Positions 46,881-58,253 are shown, numbered from the stretch's first letter. The stretch: DNA of 64,000 nt from Paragorgia papillata (GCA_035771165.1 JAWNZC010000473.1:5189001-5253000); one strand, 5' to 3'. Numbers and translations are program-made. The notes: generated by a model not told the origin, from the letters alone.

Positions 46881-47138
46881 TTGAGAGCAGCACGAGGTTT
46901 CTTCTTGTCATTGTTGGCGTATATTACCACGTATATCTCAGTGCCAAAATTCCTTTGAAGCGTCTTGCCAATCTTGGTAAAATGATCGGCTTTGCGCAAA
47001 GCATCCTTCGCTTGTTGACCCTCGAGTCGACGGTATTATTAAACTTCCCATTTTATAAATCTCTCGCAACACAATCTCGTCGTTGCCCGTCAAAGCGAAT
47101 ACATCAAGATCTATTACGTTTGTATTAGGCAAAGCCAT
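46881..47138 (-). CDS. First exon of unknown protein, one frameshift
   Basis: ATG at 47,138 starts MALPNTNVIDLDVFALTGND, continues EIVLREIYKMGSLIIPST, then after one extra base reads LEGQQAKDALRKADHFTKIG, KTLQRNFGTEIYVVIYANND and KKKPRAALK. The exon ends AAG followed by the strong donor GTAAGC (46,880-46,875). The charged, regular sequence and donor argue for a real protein-coding exon. No known domain was recognised and no downstream exon identified. It may be encoded by the 3-kb element that contains it or be a host gene captured within the METTL27 intron. Confidence 0.55.
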
Positions 47139-47149
47139 GTTCGAAACGA

Positions 47150-47830
47150 AAGAATCCGCTTGTGCCTTGTAGTAAATATACGACCAGACTAGCGCAAGTT
47201 AGTCAGAATCGCCACTGATCAGTCCGCAAATTAGTCGAGAACTACAAAGTAAAACGCCGCTAAACCAATCCGTGCTCTTCATAAAGAGCTATTGAAAAAT
47301 TAAGCCAATCAGAAAGGGTGATACAAGGGGTCTAAATCCGTCGAGAAAGACAAAGAAATCCGGCGAACATCCGGCAAACCAATCACAGATCGCTATAAAG
47401 GCTAATTTATAAATTCAACCAACCACAGCAGCTGATACAATAGCCTCAAATCCGTCGAGAAAGAACAAAGTAAACCGCGCGACGCAGGTTAACATGCCGG
47501 CCGGCGGTCTCACCTAATCTGATCGAGACTGAGGGAAGAACGATACGATAATTATTATTTCTTGCGGATTTTTTTACCTTAGTCGTATGACTTATTTGAC
47601 TAACGCTAAATCCGCCCCTGCGCGGGGGGAGGGAGATTAGGTTATAGTCAAAAGAATGGGAATTGGGGGAGGGAGAGGTTAATTATTTTTTTTTAATAAA
47701 TTAGTACCTGAAAAAAGTGGTTAGGGTTTGTTAGGGTCAGGGTAGGTTTTTAGATACGTTATAGTCGAAAAAAATGGATAGTGGGATGGGCGGGCGTGGG
47801 GGGGGGGGGGGGGGGGGGTAGATTATTAAA
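47150..47830. other. Likely 5' flank of the minus-strand exon
   Basis: No recognised gene. It contains three AACCAATC/TAAGCCAATC-type phrases (47,261-47,430), possible inverted CCAAT-like elements upstream of the minus-strand ATG, and a G run of about 22 at 47,797. Confidence 0.3.
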
Positions 47831-48492
47831 ATAAATTAATGCTCGATTATTTATTATTGTTTGATTGATTTTAGTTAATTTATTGATTTTCGTACACTTT
47901 ACAAATTAAAAATTCACAAAAATAGTTCCTCAAATCGTAAAAGAATCAACCGATGAGAACACTCAGTGGTATTGCAACATTTTGATTGGAGAATTGGTGT
48001 AATCAGTAACAAAATGGAATGTGCGATTCCTCTATTTAGCCGCAAGTGTGCTCCGCACTCGTGATATTATGAATATTTTGCTAAACATGTACATGCGTGC
48101 GATTTTTCATTAATCCTTCTCGAACAGTGTTATTTCCTATACTAATAATCCCAACTTGTCATGGTATTAGTTTATAATGTCATGATTACCGAGGTAATAT
48201 AATTAGCATTGTTTGGAGAAATCAAATAAATGAAGCATTTTGTTTGAACGACACAGTTTAACATATTAACGTAACGAGTTTACGTTATAGGTTTCGCCCT
48301 CGGGACTGGGATTAAGTAATGTTTAATAAATGAGCAGCAGTGTTATCAGATTGACTAATGTAGAGATACCGATTTTCTGCATAAAAGTCATTTGTTCAAG
48401 ACAAATAAATTGTTCGTTATATAGTTTCCAAAGTTTCATCTGGTAAGAACATTACACCATGCAACATCTCAAGTACATGCCTTTTTTGTTAG

Positions 48493-48854
48493 GATATAAA
48501 TACAGAAAACTGGCCAAGCGTTGTAAATGTTGTAAAAACATTTGTAAAAACCGTTGGTTGAAGCTGACAAAGATTTGAGAATCGTTGATCTCGGTGCTGG
48601 CACGGGTTTAGTTGCAGTTGAACTGAAGAAGTATGGCTTTACTAATGTCGATGCACTCGACGCTTCTCAACACATGCTTGATAAAGCAAAGGAGAAAAAC
48701 CTTTACAAGCAATACATTTGCGAAGTCGTGACAGCCGAGAAGCGACTTGATATACCAACAGGAACCTATGACGCCCTCATAAGCTGTGGAGCCATAACTA
48801 GTGGCTACGTGTATTCAAACGCGTTTGACGAAATATTGCGTCTCGTGAAACAAG
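48493..48854 (+). CDS. METTL27: METTL27-like methyltransferase, exon 2 (SAM-binding)
   Basis: Acceptor CTTTTTTGTTAG at 48,481-48,492 opens DINTENWPSVVNVVKTFVKT in phase with exon 1. One extra base near 48,553-48,557 then shifts the frame (TGA at 48,559 otherwise). The next frame reads VEADKDLRIVDLGAGTGLVA, where VDLGAGTG is motif I of class I methyltransferases and binds SAM. VDALDASQHMLDKAKEK follows, with the acidic residue that contacts the ribose, then YDALISCGAI (motif IV-like). The exon ends CAAG followed by GTGAGT, in phase 1. The single frameshift in otherwise conserved sequence may be an assembly error. Confidence 0.75.
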
Positions 48855-48989
48855 GTGAGTTACAAGCAGAGTAAGCCACTTTAGTCACAACATTTTGTGA
48901 CTTGTCTTGGAGGTTGTGAAGTGACCCAAGGCCTGTACTTAACCATGGAAAATAACCAACGATTATTTAGAGATTTCAATAATACGTAC

Positions 48990-49500
48990 CTCACTAAAAA
49001 AGTACGTGTATTGTATTCTTTAAAAGTACGTGTATAGTATTCTTTAAAAGTACGTTTATTGTATTCTTTAAAAGTACGTGTATTGTATTTCTTTAAAAGT
49101 ACGTTTATTGTAGTCAATAAAAGTACGTGTATTGTAGTCACTAAAAGTACGTGAATTGTATTCTTTAAAAGTAAGTTTATTGTAGTCACTAAAAGTATAC
49201 GTGTATTTTATTCTTTAAAAGTATGTGTATTGTATTCTTTAAAAGTATGTATATTGTAGTCACTAAAAGTACGTGTATTGTATTCTTTACTAAAGTACGT
49301 TTATTGTAGTCACTAAAAGTATACGTGTATTTTATTCTTTAAAAGTATGTGTATTGTATTCTTTAAAAATATGTATATTGTAGTCACTAAAAGTACGTGT
49401 ATTGTATTATTTAAAAGTACGTGTATTGTAGTCACTAAAAGTTACGTGTATTGTACTCACTAAAAGTACGTGTATTGTACTCTTTAAAAGTACGAATATA
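48990..49500 (+). repeat. Minisatellite in METTL27 intron 2, about 24-bp unit
   Basis: About 20 units of AAAAGTACGTGTATTGTATTCTTT and the alternate form ending TAGTCACT. Minus-strand ORFs across it are artefacts. Confidence 0.9.
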
Positions 49501-49609
49501 TTCTATATTCTAAAAGAATATATTCTATATTCTAAGTTCTCTATATCTTCCGATGGACTACGAAAAGTGTTCATCGCAATAAAAAAATTGTGGCTGTTCT
49601 GTTTTTCAG

Positions 49610-49809
49610 GAGGTTTTATCTGTTTTACAATTCGAAAAAATGCTTATGATGAAAAGATATTTGGGTATCAAGAGAAGTTTGAAGAACTAGTCAAGTCTGG
49701 AAAGTGGAAGGAAATTAGTAAAGAAGTCAGTGATTATTATTGTTTAATTGGTCTAGATTCTCAGAAACAGTGCTATATTGCTTGCTTTAAAGTGCTGAAA
49801 AACGAGTAA
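49610..49809 (+). CDS. METTL27: METTL27-like methyltransferase, last exon
   Basis: Acceptor CTGTTTTTCAG; the first two bases complete the split glycine codon from exon 2 (phase 1), giving LVKQ-G-GFICFTIRKN. It ends CYIACFKVLKNE-stop at 49,807-49,809. The segment forms the C-terminal strands of the methyltransferase fold (F-CFTIR and C-I-CFKVL). With exons 1 and 2 it predicts about 220 residues, the expected family size. A near-identical exon exists at 14,690-14,886. Confidence 0.85.
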
Positions 49810-49967
49810 TATTGTTCACTTTGCATAAGAATCCGTTTCCAACTCGCTTATGACATGTGCCAATCATTTCTTAATACAATATTTTTTATTAAAAATAAAA
49901 CTTGAGATTGGAGAACCTTGTGTATATTGTTTGTAATATCGACGACTTTGCATGAAAAGAGTGATAA

Positions 49968-50120
49968 TATATGTTATTTGCCGGTTGGGAGGTCCGTACT
50001 GGGATTTGCCCGAGGTCTCAAAAGCTGCCCGAGGCGCCTGGAGGCCGAGGGTTGTTTTTGAGACCGAGAGCAAATATTTTCTCAGTACGGACCGACCAAA
50101 ACCAGTAAATAACATATTTA
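49968..50120. repeat. Short palindrome, about 150 bp
   Basis: AATATATGTTATTTGCCGGTT is mirrored by AACCAGTAAATAACATATT, with GGTCCGTACTG/CAGTACGGACC and GAGGTCTCAAAA/TTTTTGAGACC inner arms. Confidence 0.85.
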
Positions 50121-51285
50121 TTTTTTTATCATAATTATGTTGCGTAATATAGGAAGTTGCGTAATCAAAGACATGCAAGATATTCACGTGATATAATATT
50201 GAAGTCTAAAGTTCATAACTGTAAATTTTATAAGAATCCTAAAGGTTACGTCAAGGCATTGTCTTCAGTATTGTCTACCACAGATTTTGACTTATAGTTA
50301 TATTTTGCTCCAGTTCTTAATCTAATGAGTAATCTATTGTATCTAGTGTTGTCTAATGAGTATCTAGTGTTTGACAGTTTATGAAGTCAACAAGCCCGGG
50401 CTGACACCAAGCTTGTAATTCTTTTTTGTGAACGAGCGAAAACAGTCAAAACTTTAACCGATCCTGTCACGAAGAAGAGGTAAACTGCTGTCTGTGTGTT
50501 GTGAATGCTTAGTTCGTTAATAAAAGATTCTTCATCGTCGCTTGCTCGTCTGTGCAGGGCTCATGTTCGCTTGGAAAGTTGGTTTTAAAAATACTGCAGG
50601 ATACTGAAGGTGCAGTTCGAGTGTAAACACAAAAATACTTGTGATAAGCGATCTGTAGGTTTTTTCAAAAGACATAACACAACGAGTGTTGACTTGTGAA
50701 AAATATTTGTCTGAATCTGGAGAGCATGTTAAATGGTAAAATTCACCTAAAAATTACGTCTTTTTTACTTCAAAAACCCGACTAAATTAACGGGTTGATA
50801 TTAATTTGTTGCCAAACAAAGAAACTCGCGGTTAAAAATCAAGCTTACAACACACATTTCGTAGGAGATAATCAGTAAAGAGACTTTTTTTTTATTTAGA
50901 TAAGCATTTGGAGTAGTAAAAAGCATGTTCTTTTTCAAAAACAACCAACTAAGTAATTTAGTTTCACTGCCGAAGGTGTTTCAGTTTCATTTTTGCATGA
51001 AATCAAAACCTTTTTCACGACAGCAACGCTACTACAACTGACCCACCTTTTTGACTTCATAAAGGTACCTTTTAATCTTTTTTGTTGATCTGCTTAACAC
51101 ATTTTTTTGCCTCTCGAGCAACATTTATACAACATTTCGATGCTGTTTACCGAACAGCTCAGCGAGAAACTGTATGTGAATGCATCATTACGCATGGCGG
51201 AAGTATTAGTTGCCTATGCCGGAAGTTTGTTGTTTCAAACATTTCGCTGTAATTTTGTCTCTTGTACAGTGCTTGGCTATATAAT
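50120..51285. other. Stretch without recognised gene
   Basis: No coding similarity or clear repeat was seen downstream of the METTL27-like gene. Confidence 0.4.
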
Positions 51286-51287
51286 AA

Positions 51288-51394
51288 AACAGTTATACCA
51301 TTCGCTCTCGTTGTATACGAACTAATAGCCAACTCGGCGAAGCGCCTCGTTGGCTATGAGCTCATATACAACTCGAGCTCATGGTATAACTGTT
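51288..51394. repeat. Short palindrome, about 107 bp
   Basis: AACAGTTATACCAT is mirrored by ATGGTATAACTGTT, enclosing GTTGTATACGA/CATATACAAC and an AGCCAACTCGGCGAAGCGCC centre. Confidence 0.85.
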
Positions 51395-51442
51395 AAATAT
51401 TCAATTTTCGTACACTGATGTATATTGTGAGTTCAAGAGAAC

Positions 51443-51553
51443 ATTAAGGCTGTTTTCCACTAGGCGATATTTAAAGAAAATGATATTTAAAAAAAATACA
51501 TAAAGAAAATGTCGCTTCGCGGGACATTTTTCGCCAAGTGGAAATCCAGCTTA
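51443..51553. mobile_element. Small MITE, TTTTCCACTAGGCGA ends
   Basis: GCTGTTTTCCACTAGGCGA is mirrored by TCGCCAAGTGGAAATCCAGC. Its ends match the MITE at 39,061-39,207 (GCTGGATTTCCACTAGG). Confidence 0.8.
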
Positions 51554-51573
51554 AAGTAGTTCTGTCCTAATTC

Positions 51574-52171
51574 CCATAGGCGTACGGGCCGGGGGGGGCT
51601 GCAGCCCCCCCAGTTGCCGAAAAATTGGCTGTATTCGGGCAAAAATGGTCTTGTCATTCGGGCAAAAGGATTCTGCCTTAAATTAATCAAATGTTGTAAT
51701 GCAACTTAATGACATCACTGATTGCCATCGGGGGAAATCGGGAATTTTATTGTTGGTTTTCGTTTAGCAAATGTGATCAAGGGTTTAGGCGTCAGCTGTC
51801 AATACAGGCATTGTCCAAACACTATCTCGTATATTTGATATTATACCTAATAAATTTCGAATTACTCAAGACAAAAATAAAAATTATTTAGTTTTTCACT
51901 TCGGCTTCCCTCTTCTCTGCAGCCATTGTGCAACGTGTTACTCGTGAAATTTTTCCGCGGGAGAATTGTAGTTATCCACACAATCTAAATTTGGAAAATC
52001 TGCGTTGCTGCGTGGTGCGGCGACCAAAAATACCAGAATAGTAGACTCGATCAAGAGTTCAAACACTTTTCCGGGGGAGCATGACCCGGACCCCCTAATA
52101 AATTATGACGTCATTTATTCGGGCAAGTTATGTTCAGCCCCCCCAGCAAAATTTTGCCCATACGCCTATGC
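51574..52171. mobile_element. Inverted-repeat element, CATAGGCGTACGGG ends
   Basis: CATAGGCGTACGGG is mirrored by CCCATACGCCTATG, with adjoining GGGGGGGCTGCAGCCCCCCC and CAGCCCCCCCAGCAAAATT. No functional ORF. Confidence 0.75.
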
Positions 52172-52182
52172 AGTAATTCCTC

Positions 52183-52864
52183 TCAAGGTCTTCGTTAAGG
52201 TTTGCAGGGTCATTTCGGTAAAGCCCTCTCAGGCTCTCGATTCGTCAGAATTTATGCTACAAAAACAAAATAGATATCGTTAGAATGCTATTAATTTGTA
52301 GAATACAATGTTGTCTTTGATTTTGCGATAAACACAAACCAATAATAATTGTGAATTTTTAAATGAAAACCAGGGGGAGTTCACTTGGGGCGACTCAAGT
52401 AAAAAGCGTTTTATTTTGTTCAAACTATCTTTTTTTGCAGTTTAATTCCGAGATAAATTTCCAGCAAAACAATGTCAGCGTATTTTGATATATCGAGCTT
52501 TGCTGATTTTATTGACGATCAAAGTTGAAAATGCTGTTTTTCGACCAACATTCGGGTAAAATAAGTCCAAAAATCGAAACCAGGCAATAAATAAAAAAAA
52601 CGCTGACACCGTTTTGCTGAAAATTTATCTCGTTTCTTATAAATGAAACGCTTTGTTCTTAAGTCGCCCCGAGTGAAGCCCTCTCTGGTTTTACTTGAAA
52701 AATTCGCAACTATTATTGGCTCGCATTTATTGCAAAACCAAATACAATATTGTATTCTACAAATTAATAGCTTTCTAACGATATCTATTTTAGTTTTGTA
52801 GCATAAATTCTGACGAATTGAGAGCGCTTTATCGAAATGAGATCTGCAAACCTTAACGAAGACC
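52183..52864. mobile_element. Foldback element with about 300-bp arms
   Basis: AAGGTCTTCGTTAAGGTTTG is mirrored by CAAACCTTAACGAAGACCTT. The arms continue through TCAGAATTTATGCTACAAAA, AATACAATGTTG and GGGGCGACTCAAG counterparts. The flanks are TCAA (left) and TTAA (right), compatible with a mutated TTAA duplication. The right TTAA is shared with the next element. Confidence 0.8.
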
Positions 52865-52868
52865 TTAA

Positions 52869-55800
52869 ACACGGAGCGAGCGCATAAGTACTGGCTGAGT
52901 ACCTCAGACAATCCTGACCAAACGCATCTGATTGGTCCACACCACTGATCTATATAAGAGACTGGATAGAGCATCCGTTGTCTGAAATTGAAGTCGGAAG
53001 TGGTCGGAAGTTGGCAACAGCCGCCATGTTGGATGGTCCCACTTTCGCTATATTTTACTGTTGCACAATTATAGTTTTCGCATATTAAGGCATTTTTCTC
53101 CTTCGGGTTCGGACAAACTTTTTTATCACGAGGAAGAAAGGACACGTGAAGCATTTGGAGAGAAAAATTGTAGTTGTTTAGCCCCAAAATGTGGGGAAAA
53201 CGGAATTTGCGAGTTCGATGGAGCGAACTCCCAAGTGTCAGTGATGACAACTTTGAACAGACGAAGGCCGTTGTCATTCCGAATTTACTCAGAATATGGA
53301 AATACTGCTAAAGGACCGAATGAATTCGGGAAATTTGATTAACTGAACAAGCCACTACGAACAACTGCTGCGGTATTATTATATCATAAGCCAAAAGACC
53401 AGAATCAAACAATTAATTTAAGAATGCGATGTGCCCAACTGTATAGATCAGTGGATGTGCCTATAGTTGAACAATATATGTTCACTCACAGAAAACTCGG
53501 GGTAATGATTCAAATAAGTTATCCTGGCATTCACAGGATTAATCAGAATGAGTTTATTATTTTCTATGAGATAGCGTTATCCAATTTGGGCGATTGGGCC
53601 TACATTTGCCTACAACTAAAAATCTTGTATAAATTTTACAATATAATTAGTTTTGTGACTATACCTTTGCCAAGATGCTTTCTTTTTAGCCAGTTTGCAA
53701 ATGTTATCCGGCACATCGTTGTGAAGTTTAACATATATATTAGCTTGAATTGTTTTGACTTTATATAAACATCAAACACTGGCTTTGTTGTCTACTTGTA
53801 GTACACACTGATAGTACAGTATTAGTTCTGCCACAATTTTCATAACATACAGAAATCAGAGAACAGATTAAATTTTTAAAATTTATCATTATATAGTATA
53901 TTTATACAGAATAAAACTACACAAGACAAAATACACTCATGAATTGTAAAAATTTTCTTTAATCAAATCATTGACAAAGTTTGAAAACTATAAATGACAC
54001 AGTTCAATTATATTCTGTATTAAGTTGTCATGTTGCTTCACTTTAAGTTCTTCCTTCATTGTTGTTTCATTTTAAACTACCTACAACATAACATACAAAT
54101 ATCACATTCAATTTTACAGATACTCACAAACAATTTTTTCATCAAAATGACAGGGAGTAAAATAGCTCAGCTGTTAATAAGAAACAATGTTGACAACTTA
54201 ATTTCTTAAATACATGACTTGGACACTGGGCATGGAGTTTAATAAAACAAACTGGCTCGTTCTTGTTATGATGCATGCTACAGTTTACTTCTATGGAAGC
54301 ACCAAACATTGTAAGTATTACAAACTCAGAGTATTAACATGCTCCTATGTTGCCAAAGAAATATGCTGCTTGTCGAAATCTACTCACAACTCTACAAGCC
54401 AATCTATCTTCTGTGCCATAATTTTACACGTCCTTCGGCTTTTTAAAATGATCTACTCGATTGTGAACATTCCACAATTACAGTATTAACTCACATTTGT
54501 ATCCTACAAATCAGTTTATTAACCACCGGCCGTTTACAATGTTGGGTTTCCCGTTTCCTCCCTTCGAAATTTCGTCAAAATATCAACTTATTTACTTACG
54601 ATTCAGTTTCCCTTCACGTTCTTAGGTCCTCCATAGTTCCATGATGTATCCCGTTGCTTGAAATACCAAAATGGATTTGTGTTGTTTGTCTATTTCGTGA
54701 TTATATGCGAAAACAACGAATTCACAACAGTAAAATATAGCAACTCACTCCTCGTGGTGGGACCATCCAATATGGCGTCGCTTACAAATTAGGGCGTAAC
54801 TTCCGGCTTCAATTTCTGGAGGTTCAGTCTCTTATATAGATCAGTGGTCCACACAGCTAAAATTACTTCCGGCCTTACCGAGGAACTTTGGCTGAAGAGT
54901 GAAGACTGAAGAGTGGAGCTTTTGTGAGACGTTTTGTTTACTGTTTTTAAATTAAACTTACCGCTTTCCAAACGTCGAATTTGAATTTGTCTTTTTCAAG
55001 TGTAACACATCATTTTGAGTAGAAAGACGGAAAAATTACGCCTTCAATAAGTCGAAACAAAACTAAGGTGAGGAAAAACTGTACGAAAAACACCAAAACA
55101 ATTATGCGACAGAAACTGTACGAAGACATCTGAAACTTTGTTCCTTTTATGCAACAACAATAATGCGTATATTAAGCTATGCTATCGAAAACAATTAGTA
55201 CAGCAATGGGCACAGACAATGTATGAGTATATGTACATGTAGTTGAAACTTATTGTTCTTTAGTAGGTCTCCAGTTTCCTATTAAAATGAAAACATGTTT
55301 TGGTCAAATGTTCGAGCGTGCGGAAATATGTCAACACAAAGAGCAAAAACAGTTTTAATAGTGACGAAAGATTTTAGCAACAAACTTTGATATTAAATTA
55401 ACTCCTATCTGCAGAACTGTCCGGTTTTAAGGCATGCAGCCGGTAAAAAATCTTGAATCCTTGCCAGACACAACAAAATGCACAAGCAAAAAGACCAGCG
55501 AGAACAAGAAACCAGTCATTAGCTTAGGCAACATTTCAGTTCAAAATTTGAGTAGCCCGTGTCGATTTAGGCATAAGACATTTCAGAAACTTAAGCTTAA
55601 TAAACAATAGAAATAATGAGAAAAAAACAAAAAGTCATATGCATTCAATTCGCTAAAAAAGTTAGCCGTCTAGCAATGGAACGTTTGTAGCGTCTCACCG
55701 TTTTTCTTGTTGAATGCAGATGTCTGTATTCTTCGCTTTTTTTTCTTCATATATTCCGTCCTTGTAATTATAAGACCCTTTTATGTACACCAAGAATGTT

Positions 55801-56405
55801 GATAATGAATATCTCCATGTAGATGTCTGAACATCATCTCACTTTTCAACGACGATTTGACGAGGCAAACAACTTTGTTTTTTGCACGACCGACAGTAAA
55901 AATAGGGAACCCAGTAAATGTTGTCTGGAAAGCCAGACACTAGAATGGCTTCCTAAAAGTTCTCAATTATTTGTGCCGATTTATTGACTTGCAAAAAGCA
56001 AAGTTCATATAATAACTTATTTATTGTCTTCGTTTAAATGGTCTGTTTTAGTTAAATATCAAAGTATTGTCTTTTATGTGGAACTCTATTTTAAAAAACG
56101 GCGAAAGACAAAGCAGCTATAACTTACGTGACCTTCAAACATCGTTTGAAACTGAGGAAGGTCATATATATTTTACAAATTTATTGACCAAACAAATTAA
56201 TCACTTCAGAATTGTTTTTTAACTAAGACACTTATGCTCCTCTTTACAATTTACGTAGATAATTGAAAAAGGTAAAAAGGTTATAAATAAAAGATAATTC
56301 TCAAAACTTCACCAGCTCACTGACTCGTTGTTGACTTGGCTGTAGACATTTCAAACTGTCAGTGCGTAAACTGGGGGTGGACCCTTTTATACGCTCGCTC
56401 CGTGT
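52869..56405. mobile_element. TTAA element copy 1, interrupted
   Basis: The ends ACACGGAGCGAGCG and CGCTCGCTCCGTGT are perfect inverted repeats flanked by TTAA (52,865-52,868 and 56,406-56,409). After removing the nested hAT (52,943-54,846 plus one 8-bp duplication) it matches copy 2 at 61,372-62,983 closely along its length. No transposase ORF; TTAA targeting suggests a piggyBac- or Kolobok-dependent element. Confidence 0.9.
52943..54846. mobile_element. hAT-type element nested in TTAA copy 1
   Basis: CACTGATCTATATAAGAGAC is mirrored by GTCTCTTATATAGATCAGTG; further pairing covers GCCGCCATGTTGGATGGTCC against GGACCATCCAATATGGCGTC. GTCCACAC is duplicated exactly (52,935-52,942 and 54,847-54,854). 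The intact TTAA copy 2 shows the empty site TTGGTCCACACAGC near 61,437. The 93-codon frame at 53,061-53,342 has no recognised domain. Confidence 0.92.
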
Positions 56406-56706
56406 TTAAGTTATTTTTACATCTCACGAGATAATCCTCGCACGTAAAACGCGCGACTTGTCGAGCTGTCAAGTGGCTCCGAAATGATGTATTGTAAAAA
56501 GTAAAAGAAAAAAGAAAGTAGCTAAACCATAAGGCTCAGGTATTTAGATCCTGGGACTGACTTATCTATCCTTGGTGTATTATGTTGATGAATATAGTGG
56601 TGGAAAATAGTTAATAATTTTGAGGTTTAAGGTGTTAGGGTAATAATTATGATTGAGATTAAGGATAAGGTTGTAGTATATTAGTTTGTGAAAACATACA
56701 TCAAGG

Positions 56707-56946
56707 CTAAATATAAAAATATGCATTAAGTGTGAGGTTAAAGTCTGTAATTAACGCCTGGGGGTTACCAATATAATACTCAAAATGTCGGAAGAAACTA
56801 TAGCTTCCACTATAATTGCCTGACACCGGGCCTGACACCTGGCGCCCACCGGGCGTTTTCTCGGTAACCCCTACTGGCCAGTCCGCCCCTGTTCTACAAG
56901 ATTGCACCTCATTCCCATAAGATTTTTGCAGCCATTTTGTTTTCAC
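56707..56946 (-). other. Open frame of doubtful meaning
   Basis: 79 codons with no recognised motif; the surrounding 56,410-57,005 holds no clear repeat. Probably non-coding. Confidence 0.15.
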
Positions 56947-57009
56947 GAGACGAATGTGTTAGACTTCCGCGCAAACGCAACGATTATAGGTGTGTCTAAA
57001 ATAACTTAA

Positions 57010-57488
57010 AGTGCACATGAAACGAAAATTAAGTCTCTCTTATTTGAAAGAACACTTAAAATGATAGAGTAACATCTTTTGTACTTTTTCGTTTCCTTGC
57101 TTCGTTTGTCGAGATATTTCAGTTTGTTTGATATGCAAATTTGACTTTTAGAAAACTTTACATCACACTTTGCATAATAAGTGTTCTACAGCTTTGTTAT
57201 TATTGAACAAAAGCACTTGGCGAATTACGAACCATGTGCGAGTGTTTCTCCTACAACAGAGTGTAAATTTTAGGTGTTTTTGTTTGACAATAACAAAGAT
57301 ATAATCTTTTGCGATAAGTCATTATGCAAAGTGTGACGTAAGTTATCTTGTAAGTTAAATTTTCATATCAGACAAACTGAAATATCTCAACAACGGAGGA
57401 AGGAAACAAAAAACTGCAAAAGATGTTTCTTTGTCATTTTAATTGTTCTCTTAAATAAGACAAACCTAATTTTCGTTTCATAAGCACT
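57010..57488. mobile_element. TTAA-flanked MITE, 479 bp
   Basis: AGTGCACATGAAACGAAAAT is mirrored by ATTTTCGTTTCATAAGCACT; the arms extend through CTCTCTTATTTGA and GACAAACTGAAATATCTC partners. TTAA lies at 57,006-57,009 and 57,489-57,492. No ORF. Confidence 0.9.
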
Positions 57489-57951
57489 TTAAGGGGAAGT
57501 AGAACTAGAACTAGACCATTACTATACATTCCCTCTCTTACATTTGTGTTCTCTTGGTGAGTTCTGATTGGATAATTTGCACCATGTGACACCCTGTCAT
57601 GCCATGGCAACGCTTAGCCATGCTTTATTACTCGTGCAGTAAATTTAATAACACATGGATAATAAAGCACGGTTGCCGCGCAAATTTTTGAAATTGTGAA
57701 GCTATGCCGAGGAACACAAAAGATTGAAACAGCTCGAAATCATTACAATTTCTTAAAGTAAACTAGTATAGTTTAGATATTTCTATAGGAGAGTCGTTCT
57801 TAAAGTGCCTCTATGGCCTGTGGGATCTTTACATATTTAAATAACTTAGGTTAAAAGAAAATGTTTCCCGAAATTTTTTCTCAAAAATATTAAATCCCCG
57901 CCCAGTAACAGCGCTCCAAAGTTGGCATCTCTGTAACTGTGACCGTGCCTG

Positions 57952-58120
57952 TTAGGGACCTGGTGCGAATTTACTGTGTGACGTAACGGTCGGAACGGAA
58001 CTTGCCTTCGAGGTTTTGCCCTGTTTATAGCTAAACAAATTTCTTTTCCCTTCCCAGCTTCCCCCAACAACCAGAATGTTAAATCTGCCAACAAGTGCCA
58101 TTTTGTGGTTTTGTTGGCTT
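57952..58120 (-). pseudogene. Possible ARF/ARL-like GTPase P-loop fragment
   Basis: On the minus strand FNILVVGGSWEGKRNL is followed by YKQGKTSKASSVPTVTS. A one-base change in the G run gives LVVGEAGKGK, close to a GxxxxGK P-loop, and the spacing to SVPTVTS resembles the switch I region (TIPTIGFN) of ARF-like GTPases. The usual Ser/Thr after GK is Arg. No other G-box exons are visible. Weak call; it may be chance. Confidence 0.25.
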
Positions 58121-58180
58121 GACCACAACTGACTGTCTATAGGGTCAAGGGAAGGGGAACACATCATATTGTAATGGTAG

Positions 58181-58253
58181 ACTACTTATACTACAAAAGT
58201 GAACAAAAAGTGATAAGCCTACTTATACTACAAAAGTGAACAAAAGTGATAAG
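58181..58253 (+). repeat. Tandem duplication, about 37-bp unit
   Basis: TACTTATACTACAAAAGTGA...GTGATAAGCC occurs twice head-to-tail at the 5' edge of the LINE copy. Confidence 0.85.

Larger units (their letters stand above)
45011..48047. mobile_element. 3-kb inverted-repeat element with a coding exon
   Basis: ACTTGCGGCTAAATAGAGGA...GATTACACCAATTC on the left is mirrored by GAATTGGTGTAATC...TCCTCTATTTAGCCGCAAGT on the right over about 60 bp. The TSD was not identified. It holds poly-G repeats, a 330-bp MITE and a minus-strand first exon with a good donor site. It sits wholly inside METTL27 intron 1. Confidence 0.7.

Noticed and set aside
47020..47035. GTCGACTCGAG as vector polylinker contamination
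   Set aside because: Adjacent SalI/XhoI-like sites looked artificial, but the sequence on both sides translates as one continuous exon apart from one base, so chance plus an indel is more likely.
48881..49189. 102-codon minus-strand ORF in the METTL27 intron
   Set aside because: It reads through the 24-bp minisatellite (TFKEYNTRTF repeats).
52519..53277. 252-codon minus-strand ORF
   Set aside because: It spans a foldback arm, the TTAA element end and the start of a nested hAT; a chance open frame across three elements.
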